A DNA stretch of 64,000 nucleotides. Origin: Forficula auricularia (Eukaryota > Arthropoda > Insecta > Dermaptera > Forficulidae). The notes under the pieces are model-generated. The model saw only the letters and a list, made by a program, of their open reading frames with translations. It was not told the DNA's origin and did not search any database. The position numbers and the translations under genes were made by a program. Shown in pieces: positions 21,101-30,841 of the stretch (positions within the stretch are counted from its first letter, which is position 1; each line of letters starts with the position of its first letter). Location of the stretch: NCBI GenBank assembly GCA_024734495.1, contig JALMQS010000128.1, positions 17,725,079 through 17,789,078 on the forward strand, written 5' to 3'.

Positions 21101-23316
21101 TTGCGTTTCGACAGGTGCTTCACCCAAAGGAATACCGAAAGGCGTCCACTGTAAGAAGGCAATGTGGTGTGTGCCATCTTTCAACTTGACTGTTGCTGAT
21201 TGTTCCTTCGCCAAAAAGTTCGTTGAGATCGCGAAATGACTGTGCTATATTCCAAACTTTTTCGAAGTGGTCATCATCATCATCATCATTGAGTATACAG
21301 TCTAAGACTGGTTTGACCCAAACACCCGTCTCCACTCGGGTCTGTCTCCCCCCAGCTGTTTGACCTCTCTAAATGTCTTGCATCGGATTCCCAATTATTT
21401 GGTTGAAATATTCTAATCTGGGCCTTCCCCTTTTCTTTCCCACCTCCCCCTCCAAGTGGTAGAGCATAACATGGTGAATATGGATATGATTGTCGATACG
21501 CATTTTCATTAATAGAACTATACTTGTTTTGCACGCTAAGGACATTTTATGAATTTGTTTCGGTTTTTTTGTATTAAAAAAGTACAAATAATTGTTTTTA
21601 TTTTTAAATTTGTTTATTTTAAAACGATTCTCTCCTTATTTTATATATCTTCTGTCATCTCGTTAAAATTTAATTATATTTTCATCACTCAATTGGCTAT
21701 CTAATGATTTTTTCGTAACCTTTAAAAACAATTTCTACCATCCCATTATAACTATTTTAATTAATGTTACAATTTTATAAATTATAGAATTATTGAAAGT
21801 TGAATCGCCGGAAGATTATGAAAAAGAATCATGGCAACTGAATGAAGAAGAGAAATTAAAAAAGATTCCTGCATTGAAAAATCAAGGAAACGAATTGTAT
21901 AAACAAGCGGAATATTCAAAAGCATGTGATAAATACGCCCAAGCCATCGGCATGCTGGAACAACTCATGCTTAAGTAATTATTTTTATCTACAATTTATT
22001 ATATATAACTCTTAATATGAAGCGTTCAAAACCAAAAAGAATCAAGTCCACATATCATAATTAATCATATAACGATCTTAAAGTTAATTCTTAGCTCTTT
22101 CCTCAAATCTAGATAGATATTTGGAAACATAGCTAAGCTTTGATCTGAGAACTCAATAGGAAAAAATTATCTGTTTATCTAATTAAAAGAACGAATATTA
22201 TGGATATGATTCTTTTTGGTTCTGAAATGTTTTAATGTCGATAGGGTCAAATGAACATGATTTAGTTAAAATCCTTGCCAGCCACTTGTTTACAACGGTG
22301 AAACTAGCCTAAATTACATTAAAACGATACAAATTCTGTCTCTAGTTTTCAATTATTATTTATTTTAATGGTGAGGTCAAGCTCAAGGCTAAAGGCATTC
22401 AGGTTCAATTCCCGAAAGGATAAATACAACTCATCTGACATATAATAAAAAATTATCCATAACACCTCGGATTTAGTAGTTGACATTTTCTTTAAAAATT
22501 ACAATATTTAATCATTAATAATATTATATGTAGTATAGTAGAAGAAGCGACCAGTAAATGAGTTTTTATCGATGTTAATAATAATAAAGTCCAGCGATCA
22601 CAACCAGTTGAGAAGTAACATCAAAAAAAGTCCCTTTAATTTCCTTATTATATATTTATAATTAAAAAGTTAAAAACAAATAAATCACGTGGAAGTGACG
22701 GTGTTAAAAACGAAACTTTAAAATATGCCCAAGAAATAATTATAAAATCACTCACTTTAATATTTAATTAATTCTAATTGAACTCTTATTGAAGATCTTA
22801 ATGCATTATAAAAATTTACTATTTTAAGTTGTATTTAAACTTGAAAAAAAATAAAAAAATATCTATATAAAAATATGTTATTGTTTTTTTTTCTAGCGAA
22901 AAACCAGGTGAAGTCGAATGGAATGAATTGAATGATCTAAAGCGACCACTCTTACTTAATTTTGCCATGTGCAAATTACAATTGAAAGATTTTTATTCAG
23001 TGATTGAACACACGTCTACTGTACTTAAACAAGAACCTGATAAGCATCTTCTATTATAATGATTTTGAAAATAGAAATATTGTCAAATTTATAACAAAAG
23101 ATTATTTCTTTAGATAATGTAAAGGCTTTATTTCGACGAGCTCGAGCACATAAAGAAGTGTGGAATCCAGAGGAGGCGAAACAAGATTTTCAAAGGGCCG
23201 CAGATCTAGACCCATCGCTTAAAATTGCCGTTGCCAAAGAACTTCAAGAGATTGATCGACTGCAAAAAATTAAAGATTTGAAAGATAAGGAACTGCTAAA
23301 AGGAAAGATATTTTAA
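15168..23316 (+). CDS. AIP: AIP: aryl hydrocarbon receptor-interacting protein (FKBP-like + TPR)
   Basis: Six exons: 15168-15251, 19046-19225, 19281-19446, 21788-21974, 22897-23039 and 23114-23316. They total 963 nt, giving 320 residues; human AIP has 330. Residues ~15-160 form an FKBP-like domain (NGKPMELVLGKSFKFEVWES, RCCGVTLQHE). LKVESPEDY links it to three TPR motifs (KNQGNELYKQAEYSKACDKY; LLLNFAMCKL; NVKALFRRARAHKEVWNPEE). The Lys/Asn/Asn/Lys/Arg positions of the carboxylate clamp that grips HSP90/HSP70 tails are kept. The known role of the family is a cytosolic HSP90 co-chaperone for AhR and other clients. The ATG at 15168 was chosen because it opens the only frame continuous with the FKBP domain. 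Intron 5 (23040-23113) seems to begin with AT. Introns 1 and 3 are loaded with transposons, all non-coding for this gene. Confidence 0.93.
15759..15930. repeat. Penelope-type palindrome in AIP intron 1
   Basis: Arms starting TTGAAGGAGACAATAAAAGA at 15761 face each other and end at 15929. Between them is a minus-strand hammerhead-like core. The same arm sequence recurs at 16651-16888 and 24351-24448. Confidence 0.7.
15825..15859 (-). ncRNA. Hammerhead-ribozyme-like motif 1
   Basis: Minus strand: CUGAUGA, then a perfect 6-bp hairpin GAGGGC-AAA-GCCCUC, then GAAAC, then UAUAGUC, whose UC could be the cleavage site. One extra A separates CUGAUGA from the stem, as in motifs with CUGAAGAAG seen in Penelope-like elements. 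Stem I pairing is weak, so activity is uncertain. Confidence 0.55.
15981..16375. repeat. Foldback repeat (Penelope-tail family)
   Basis: The arm GACGAAAAAGGCCATTTTGAC with AACAGCTTCCTCTTTGATTT, up to 16160, is inverted at 16190-16375. The same arm sequence forms the outer part of the 61127-63376 palindrome, adjacent to Penelope-like coding sequence. Confidence 0.75.
16651..16888. repeat. Penelope-type palindrome with two hammerhead-like cores
   Basis: Arms containing GGAGACAATAAAAGAGT, GTCTTCTGCTAAAATTATAA and ACGAGACTATAGTTTCGAG are inverted around about 16770. Each arm carries a hammerhead-like core, one per strand. The plus-strand core (16781-16815) has lost the CUGA box. Confidence 0.75.
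16722..16756 (-). ncRNA. Hammerhead-ribozyme-like motif 2
   Basis: Minus strand: CUGAUGA, hairpin GAGGGC-AAA-GCUCUC (one G-U pair), GAAAC, UAUAGUC. Same layout as motif 1. Its inverted partner at 16781-16815 keeps the hairpin and GAAAC but has UUAAUGA instead of CUGAUGA. Confidence 0.5.
16916..16948 (-). ncRNA. Hammerhead-ribozyme-like motif 3
   Basis: Minus strand: CUGAAGA, then AGGAGG...CCUCC hairpin, then GAAAGGUC. The inverted partner at 17092-17125 (plus) has UUGAAGA and GAAACGUC. The pair bounds the repeat 16905-17140. Confidence 0.45.
17190..17223 (-). ncRNA. Hammerhead-ribozyme-like motif 4
   Basis: Minus strand: CUGAAGA, stem UCAA/UUGA, GAAAC, GUUGGC. Weak stem II of four pairs. 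Confidence 0.4.
17347..17380 (+). ncRNA. Hammerhead-ribozyme-like motif 5
   Basis: Plus strand: CUGAAGA, stem CAAC-AAA-GUUG, GAAAC, GUUGGC. Inverted partner of motif 4, with a slightly better stem. Confidence 0.42.
17750..18694 (+). mobile_element. Non-autonomous Helitron, second family
   Basis: It starts TCTATATATATAAAATTCTT next to A. It ends with the hairpin GGGCGTGCCCCC, then CAGCTCG and T. CTCG departs from the CTRR rule by one base. The interior differs from the family at 917: repeated blocks of GAAATTCGACCCCTAAGG-type sequence with AAATATCTAAAAA. It lies in AIP intron 1, same strand. Confidence 0.7.
19480..19733. mobile_element. 254 bp MITE with ATCGTCGCCTTAGAGTG ends
   Basis: Inverted ends ATCGTCGCCTTAGAGTGTAA and the reverse at 19710-19733. 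It inserted 34 bp into AIP intron 3, close to but outside the splice donor. Two further joined copies are at 33020-33520. Confidence 0.8.
20636..21275 (+). mobile_element. Cecropia-type mariner remnant in AIP intron 3
   Basis: The left end (TTGGCTTGGTGCAAAATTAT) resembles the ITR of cecropia/Hsmar1-type mariners. The right end is missing. Instead 21171-21275 is an inverted copy of the transposase 5' region at 20690-20765 (CAACNAACTTTTTGGCGAAGG). Confidence 0.8.
20690..21190 (+). pseudogene. Cecropia-type mariner transposase N-terminal half, broken
   Basis: Readable pieces in shifting frames: FGEGAIRKSQVEKRLKKFKS with GDTNLADEEGRG to about 20815. Then AGWVRHELSDNNKAECVRIF and LVTGDESWPLFKKVKRKK (first catalytic Asp in TGDESW) at 20937-21170. 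Frameshifts occur near 20815 and 20935. It is truncated after MWCV; the second and third Asp regions are absent. Confidence 0.85.
21276..21550 (-). mobile_element. LINE 3' end fragment with (ATG)n tail
   Basis: The minus strand encodes KKRGRPRLEYFNQIIGNPMQ, resembling the C-terminal GRPRxRWxDxI tail of LINE ORF2 proteins. It runs down to a (TGATGA)n microsatellite at 21279-21293, a plausible LINE tail. A related fragment is at 33590-33830. Confidence 0.5.
23040..23113 (+). other. AIP intron 5 with AT-AG ends
   Basis: The reading frame requires a junction after CCTG (23039) and before ATAATGTAAAGG (23114). The intron therefore starts ATAAGC rather than GTAAGC and ends TTTCTTTAG. No GT nearby keeps the frame. 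At 74 bp it could be an AT-AG intron, a splice mutation, or a sequence error. Confidence 0.7.
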
Positions 23317-23326
23317 TCAATCTTTG

Positions 23327-23332
23327 AATAAA
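23327..23332 (+). terminator. Poly(A) signal AATAAA of AIP
   Basis: Canonical AATAAA lies 11 nt after the AIP stop codon, giving a very short 3' UTR. A second possible signal follows near 23382. Confidence 0.6.
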
Positions 23333-23839
23333 CTCATTTTGAAAAATACAAAAATAACTTTTATATCTATAAATATTTTAAAATAAATTCTTGATTGTTT
23401 TTATTTTATATAAATGAATACAATTTTTTATGAAGCAATCATAAAATTTTTTGAATAATAGTTGAATTAAATAAATGCAAATTGAGTTTTCCAAAAATAA
23501 AAGAAAATACATTTCTCTCGATATATTTCGGGATATTAGGGGTGTTAAGGGTATTTAGGGAAGAGTTTGAAGAAAAGGGATTTAAAAGGAGGGGTGGAGG
23601 TAAGTCAAGTAAAGATTTGAAAAAAGGGTCAAATGAAACGGAAAGGGGTGAATGTTTATTTATATTTGTGCTTGATTGTACTTTTTCTAATTTCTAACTG
23701 ATTATTTAGCGTATTATTTTCATTTGAGAAGCCAATATAATTTCAGATGATTCTAAAAAGTCTAGTCGGAAACCTTTTGTTTGTAAATAAATGGGAATGG
23801 GTTTGTTGACACCATGTTCCTTAACAATTATCAAAACTT

Positions 23840-24085
23840 CTATTTAAAACTCAAAGATTTTGGGAGAAATAAATTCTCACTCTTTCCAGAAAAATCAGTA
23901 AAATGAAGTTGTCATTTTTCTTTTAAAGATCTTGATGCATATAAATGTTGGACCAAAAAGATGCAACCTCTGAAGTCAAGGTGGACTCTTATTCCTTCGT
24001 GAAAATAAGGAGAAAAGAAAGAAATTTCAACGATTGGGTCGTAGTTGGAAGTACCTTTGGATTCGAGAATTGCTTTTAAAAGAGT
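23840..24085. repeat. Dispersed repeat, partner of 13255-13580
   Basis: GCAACCTCTGAAG, GGTGGACTCTTA and GATTGGGTCG blocks align with the earlier copy. Coding potential is not evident. Confidence 0.5.
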
Positions 24086-24350
24086 TGTTATCCTCTTAAG
24101 AGCAAGTGCTTTTAATAAACGTTTTTATCATTGTTTCTTAAAGAATCAAATTCAATTTATATCTTTATATAATATTGGAGCTTTCTATTTTGAAGATAAA
24201 TCGATTAAAGGAAATTTTATTTAAATAACACAGAGCAAATTTTATAGATATTTTTTGGTAAAACAACAAATAATACAATAAAGAATTATACTGAATACTG
24301 TAATCGTTAAATTGAAAGTTTTTGCCGAGAGTAGCAGAATTTTTATATAT

Positions 24351-24448
24351 TGAAGGAGACAATAAAAGAGTGTGTCTTCTGCTGGAATTATAAATTTTTT
24401 TTTTTTATAATTCCAGCAGAAGACACACTCTTTTATTGTCTCCTTCAA
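24351..24448. repeat. Near-perfect 98 bp palindrome (Penelope-type arms)
   Basis: The 43-bp arm GAAGGAGACAATAAAAGAGT...GGAATTATAAA is repeated exactly in inverse after a run of about ten T. It is the arm of the 15759 and 16651 palindromes without the hammerhead-containing centre. Confidence 0.9.
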
Positions 24449-24607
24449 CTGTAATCGTTATCATGTATGAGTAACCCACTTCAATTTTGGATAGACTGAT
24501 TTGGTTACGTTCTTTACTCTCAAAATGTAAAGTTTGGACCTGACAGGTTGATCTTGTGATCTGAATCTAAAATAGCTGATGTTTTAACCTGATTGATCTA
24601 TACATTT

Positions 24608-27275
24608 CAGTCATTATTATTAAAATTTTCTTAATGGCCTCACAACATATACTTAATTGCATTCTCAAATTACTTTGTAAACGCCATTAATAAATAAACC
24701 ATTGAGAAGCCATGTTTATTAGACCACTCATCAAGCTGTGTCCCCTTCCGAGTCAATGATGACCGCAGGCAGTCATGGCGGGTCGTTACACCCCCCTAAA
24801 TGAGTCCAAAACTATAGGCTGACATCTTCGCACTCATCAACCGCTTTCGTCTACATAAATACGTATTTAGTGCCGATATCCGCCAGATGTACCGTCAAAT
24901 CCTTGTCAGAGGGGATCAGCAGGATAATCAACGCATCCTATGGCGGTTCTCTCCTCAAGAATCTATATCGCCATATCGTCTTACTACGGTCACTTACGGC
25001 GTATCTTCCTCTCCATATCTCGCATTACGCACACTTCAACAACTCCCCAGTGATGAACGTCATCGCTTTCCGAATCTTTCAATCAGATGTATATGTTGAT
25101 GATATTTTAACGGGTTGCGAAACAACAATTGAAGCACTTCGTGTGCGTCATGAGTTAGCTGACCTCCTTATGACGGGCGGGTTCGAATTACCCAAATGGC
25201 TTGCTAATTCATCTACACTTCTCCAGGGACTTCCAGCCGATCATCTTCGGATCCCCTCGTCATCAGACACTCTCACCCTTGATCGTGACCCCGTCGTGAA
25301 GATTCTTGGTCTCGAATGGAATCCTGAATTGGATCATTTTACTTACTCGGTTCATATATCCATACAGGCATGGACCCGATTCCAGAGTGAACTCCCCCTC
25401 GTCTAATATCACTATCCCTCGACATCTTGTGGGCGTCAAAACTCCTTCTTCAATTAATTCCTTGGTGAGATTCTGTGACGCATCAGAACGCGGGTACGCC
25501 GCGGTAGTCTACTTACTCACCGCCCTCCCTCACGGGGACCCTGACGTTGCGCTCCTTGCTTCGTGGTCTCTCGTTCCGCCACTTAGGAAAGTAAATGTTC
25601 TTCGCTTGGAATTGTGCTCTGCTCATCTGCTTGCTAAACTCGTACAAAACCTTTGCACACAGTTAACCGACTTCCAAATTGGCTCCGTATTCGCCTTCAG
25701 CGATTCCACCGTTGCACTTGCATGGATTGCGGGCGAGCCTCACAGATGAAAAACATTCGTCGGAAATCGGGTTTCTGAAATACAGGACATGATTTCACCC
25801 TCGAGATGGCTTCGTGTGACTTCCGAACAAAATCCTGCTGATTGTGCTTCTCGCGGATTATTCCCAAGAGAATTTGCATGATCATCCCTTGTGGTGGTCG
25901 AGCCCCACGTGGGTGAAGGCGCCACCCTATTGGTGGCCGATGGGATGTCTATCCGATCCCAACATCCCGCAAATATTAGCGGAGGAACGGGCTTTTCCAC
26001 TCTTTAATCTACTGGTTCCTTCAGAAACTTTTGAATTCGAGGAACGTTTCTCCTCACTCGACCGCCTTAAACGAGCATATTGCTTTCGGTTCTTCCACAA
26101 CGCCAGGGCATCCCGTACCGTGAACACACGTCAACATGGTCCTATAACCACCATTGATTTGAAAAGTGCACTCACGTGTATCCTTCGCCGGGTCCAATCG
26201 ATCGCCTTACCCATTAAAAGGGAAAAAGCTGTGAAGCCATGCACTCGTCACCGCCTAGTGCGACGGCTCGCGCTCTTCCTTGACAAAGATGATGTTCTGC
26301 GTGTGGGAGGCCGTTTGTCTGCCTCCGGTCTAGCATACGAACAGCGACACCCTGCATTGATACCAAAATCACACCATTTCACGAATCTCGTCATTGATCA
26401 TGCTCATAAACTCAACTTACCCGCCCGTGCATTTTCCACTCACGCCTTTATTCGTCAATCCTTTTGGATACTCGATGGACGCAATGTCACCCGTTATCGC
26501 ATTTCCAGATGTAACCGTTGCTATTCGTGCAAACCCCAACCTGCCATTCAGCCTATGGGAAGCTTACCCGCTGATCGGTTTCGCGCCTTTGCTTCTTTTC
26601 ATCGGGTCGGAGAGATCCAAATGGCTGGTCCCTGAAACAGTCATCACCCCCGGAATTTTGGTCCTAATCAAGAACGACCAGGCACCAATACACTCATGGC
26701 CCCTAAGGCTCATAACCAAGATATTTCCCGGTCCTGCTGGTGTTATTCGCGTGGTTGAAGTAAGGACGACAAGCAGAACGTTTTTTAGACTACTCATCAA
26801 GCTGTGTCCCCTTCCGAGTCAATGATGACCGCAGGCAGTCATGGCGGGCTTGGGCTCCTGTTGGAATTTGGGCTGCCTGCCGGCCTATGTCATTCGTTTT
26901 TTTCGCTCGACCAAGCCGCATCCACATATTTAAAAATCGAGGCTTCGACGTGGAGCCAGCCATTTTTGTTTCTTTGTTCATTTATTCTTTTCGCTAAAGA
27001 TTATCTCATTCTTTGTACATATCACCTCCGCCAAATAGTGGGCAATAAATCATTATTTTTATATATGGTATATTCGTCTTACGTGTATTTCATTGACTCC
27101 ATACTGAAGGGCTGTTTTCAGTCCGGCCCTGCAGTTGAACAATTTCTCTCCCATCCCGGTGTACGCCGTTACAGTCATTATTGTTAAAATTTTCTTATTG
27201 GCCTCACAACATATACTTAATTGCATTCTCAAATTACTTTGTAAACGCCATTAATAAATGAACCATTGAGAAGTC
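24608..27275 (+). mobile_element. BEL/Pao LTR retrotransposon remnant
   Basis: Bases 24608-24710 and 27170-27273 are near-identical direct repeats (TTGGCCTCACAACATATACT class), best explained as LTR pieces. A 60-bp block starting CTCATCAAGCTGTGTCCCCT is present at 24724 and again at 26791. So the left end is a deletion product joining LTR, 3'-internal sequence and mid-pol. The 3' LTR may start near TGTTGGAATTTG at 26858. Confidence 0.75.
24820..26823 (+). pseudogene. BEL/Pao pol polyprotein, multiply frameshifted
   Basis: Order on the plus strand: RT fingers/palm (VFSADIRQMYRQILVRGDQQ, LTTVTYGVSSSPYLALR; 24840-25080). Then a frame change, then the catalytic YVDDILTG near 25091. Next is an RNase H-like region (VRFCDASERGYAAVVYL and FSDSTVALAW; 25440-25749). 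A stop at 25747 precedes VTSEQNPADCASRGL. The integrase zinc-binding region follows (VIDHAHKLNLPARAFSTHAF, RCNRCYSCKP; to 26560). Most of the integrase DDE core is deleted. The frame resumes with the C-terminal domain (RVVEVRTTSRTFFR, KLCPLPSQ) ending at 26823. It is dead. Confidence 0.85.
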
Positions 27276-27741
27276 ATTGCGTATATTAAACAAAAGTTAT
27301 ACAAAATTGATTTTTTTAAATCCCAACTTCATATAACATATTCAGAAGAAACAAAAAGTAGAACCCTATGGGGTAAGCAAAAACAAGAAGTAAAACCTTA
27401 TCTATTAATATACTATAATAATATCTAATAATATACTTAATTTATTGAATTCGTCAGAAGTTAGCCAGACATTTAGGCAACTTTTTATTATTAATTGATT
27501 GAGGATACCTGATTATGTAGTGGTAATAAATAAATAAATAGTGACGATAATCAATAAGGGATGACATAACTAGGAACCAAATTAGGAATGTGATTGCAAT
27601 AGTGAGAGGTTTATAAGGAGAGGGGTGAAAGGTCTCATGGGGGACTTTGTTCCTGGACTTGACTGAGGCCATTGTTCATGAGATAGTTCTTGGATGGGTC
27701 TCTTGAGAGATTGTTCCGAAAGGCTGTTTGAGGAATGTTTT

Positions 27742-28465
27742 TAACCGACTTCAAAAAAGGAGGAGGTTCTCTATTCGACTGAATTTTTTTTTTTTTTTTT
27801 TTGTGCCTATGTTACCTCATATCTCCGCCAATTGTCAACCGATTTTGAAAATTTTTTTGCATTGGGTCCAGTCTAGCTTCCGATTGGTCCCATTTTTTTT
27901 TCGATTTTTTTCCATAGGTATTAGACCTTTTTTATTAGGTTTGTTTAGACCTAACCTCTTTGTTTATGAACCGATTTCGATGGTTCTTTTTTTATCCGAA
28001 AGGGGGTGTCTTAGGGATGGTGTCATATTAATTTGGTCAAGTTCTGATGATATGATCACTATTAATGACATCACTAAAAAGAGAAAATAAAAATAATTTT
28101 TAAGAAAAATAAAAACCGACTTCAAAAAATTAAATGCAACAAATAAAATACACTAAAAGGTATAAAATAATTATTATCTTATTTAGTTAACAACTAAACG
28201 ACGAAATATTAACATGAAATTACTTTTTGAAGTTGGTGCCAAACATATACCTTTTATGAATCGCACTCGACGGATCTTACTTAGTACGTTTGGCGGGTAC
28301 GCTCGCTTATAGGTATAGTTTGTTTGGCACCGACTTCAAAAAGTAATTTCATGTTAATATTTCGTCGTTTAGTTGTAACTAAATAAGATAATAATTATTT
28401 TATACCTTTTAGTGTATTTTATTTGTTGCATTTAATTTTTGAAGTCGGTTTTTATTTTTTTCTTA
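27742..28465 (+). repeat. ACCGACTTC-AAAAAAGG repeat, copy 2, with palindrome
   Basis: Begins AACCGACTTCAAAAAAGGAG. The second half (28105-28465) is a palindrome whose arms contain ACTAAAAGGTATAAAATAAT and ATTAACATGAAATTACTTTT. It is structured exactly like 2669-3590. Confidence 0.75.
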
Positions 28466-30190
28466 AAAATTATTTTTTTATAATAAATACATTTCATTTT
28501 ATAACTACGTCTCTTACAACATACATACAACTCTTAATCATTTTCTGGCTAAACCACTAACGATCATAACGTTACCGACTGAGGGTCTTTTTGATGATTT
28601 TGTATGGAAGTAATTTTGAAAGATGATGGGCGGCTATAAAAAGAGAATTTGGGAAGAGAACGGTAACCGATCAATTTGATTCATACTTTTATCAACATTG
28701 CTGGAGGAAGAAGCATGGCGTCCACCCTGTCAAGGAATTTCTTAGGCATTTAAAGCAGTTTTTCCTCCAGAGAAAAAAGATGCCCCGTTCTAAGAAGTAC
28801 AATATTTTTGCGCGTTTTAAATGTGTTTTATTTAGGGGTGGGTGGGGAGATAGGCAGAGTGGAGAACTACTGACAACTAACATGTTTTCATGTGACGTCA
28901 CGGGACATCTACTCCCGTTTTATCAATTTTGTCCATTTTCTTCAGATAGACTACTACTTCTAGAAGCTTTGGAACTACGAATATTTCCCTTAACCCTAAC
29001 CCCTTGTGAGGTTACGTCAACTCTAACTTCAATAGTAGTTTAACTCGCATACTACTATGACTATTATTACAGATTAAAAGTTATAAAAATTTAGAAATTT
29101 TCAAAAAGTGAACTTAATCACTCGTGTTTTTATCACTTAAAACTTAAATGACTAGATTTTATTATAAATTCATTTTTAATTTTGCTGAATTAGTAGTTCG
29201 AAACGTCATAATTCTTTATTGTACTGTATTATTTGTTGACTTATAACTAATTATCTTTAAAATATACTATATGAGATTTAAATAAAATATCCTTTAACTT
29301 TTTTTTATCTTCTGTTTTGTAATAAGTATCTAGATACATTTTTGAGTATCTAGTTGCGTATTTAGATATTTGGAAAAATTTATATCTGTATCTATTTAAA
29401 AAACGATACAAGATACATGTTCAGATTCTAATTTTTTAAAATTGTAATTTTTATTTGAACTCGTTTATTTGTTCCCTTCGATGGCATGTTGTTTGTCACA
29501 TATTGTTATTTATAATATCTAACCAAGGTCCGAAATTTGTTCCCCATTCTTACTTAAATCTAACATGAAATACATTTAAAATAGATAATTAAAAATTTAG
29601 TTAATAGTTTTCTTTTTAACCCTAAAATTGTTCAAAATTTTCAAATAACTCAAAAACTAGATGTTAGAATCAGTAGCGGGAGATCACAAGGTTTCCTGGT
29701 GGGCCGGTCCAAACGGAGCCACTATGAGTAATTTTTCGCGTACGAGTGATCTCCACCCGAAAAAATAAACTCAATGAGGCCGGTCCATTAAGATTTTACA
29801 AGGCAGGCTAACTCTACCAGCCCGCTTCTTGTTGGAATATTTTATTTAAATTAATCATATAGAACTAATCAAAGAAAAAATATACAAAAAATCTCAAAAC
29901 TTATTAAAAAGGCTATTATTGGATAATCACCCTTTCTATTCTAATTCTAGTATTTGTTTCCTAAATACTTTTGTGAAATTTAAGTATTTTTAATAAAATG
30001 TGTTAATAATTAAAAATACTTGGATATTTTTTGCAAAGATCCAACTACAGTAGCGCTTAAAATTGTTTATATCTTCACATGTAACTTGTATCTAAATATT
30101 TTGCAAAGGCTTTATCTGTATCTAAACATTGGAAAATTTGAATCTGTATGTGTATCTAAATATATTTTCAGAGCATCTATCCGTGTCTAG
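28466..30190. other. No recognisable gene
   Basis: AT-rich, with a slightly less AT-rich stretch at 28680-29040. That stretch holds short open frames on both strands with no domain I know. 29668-29830 (CAGTAGCGGGAGATC, GGCCGGTCCA) may be a small DNA-transposon piece. Confidence 0.5.
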
Positions 30191-30620
30191 GGAGGTGTCC
30201 ATAAAATAGGGAAGATGAGAGCATATAGCCGTTACAATATGTGATGAGGAGGGAAAAGGCGATCAGTTGCAAATGTGACGTCACGTAGCTACTACATTAA
30301 TTCCATTTTTATTCTTTTAACAACCATAATTTTGAAATAAATTAATAATTAAACTAAATGAGGCCTCATAATTTTTAAATTTGTTTTATTGGTTTTAAAA
30401 AATTATAATTTCTTGCTCCCAAACTTACATTCTTTTAAATAAATATAATTTTATGAATATGCTTGTATTATTTCATTTTTCGTTTTAAGACAGGTGAGGG
30501 CTGGAGTCTCGTGGCGTAATTATATTTAGGAGGTTTATTGAAATGTGAAGAACTGCGTCAGAGGGGGAAAGGGTGTCGAAAATGCCTTGATTTAGCGAGC
30601 CGTATTTTATGGACATCCTC
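30191..30620. mobile_element. 430 bp MITE with TA target duplication
   Basis: Ends GGAGGTGTCCATAAAATAGG and, inverted, GAGGATGTCCATAAAATACG are flanked by TA on both sides, fitting a Tc1/mariner-superfamily MITE. It lies just downstream of the nrf-6-like gene and contains TGACGTCAC at about 30280. Confidence 0.8.
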
Positions 30621-30748
30621 TAGAAGCTTTTAAGATTGTATATTTAATAACATAGTATATCTAAAATATCCCTAATATATATATATATATATATATTGTA
30701 ATATTATATATTATTTATGTTAAAATTTAAAGAACTATCAGTTATTAT

Positions 30749-30754
30749 TTTATT
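30749..30754 (-). terminator. Candidate poly(A) signal of the nrf-6-like gene
   Basis: AATAAA on the minus strand about 90 nt past the stop codon. The region is AT-rich, so this is only a candidate. Confidence 0.35.
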
Positions 30755-30841
30755 TATTTTTTAAAAAACATACATTCTATTAAAAATAAAATTTGTTTAA
30801 GTCTATTTTAAAATTTACAATTTTTCTCTTTTCCTTTTTCG

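Noticed and set aside
22360..22430. tRNA-like GGTTCAATTCC box in AIP intron 4
   Set aside because: Only a B-box-like string. No A-box or cloverleaf pairing could be drawn.
24870..27187. Several overlapping BEL/Pao frames as independent genes
   Set aside because: They are successive frames of one broken pol; motif order follows BEL/Pao.
28692..29043. Open frames of 69 and 87 codons on opposite strands
   Set aside because: No recognisable domain, no splice context, and overlapping each other.
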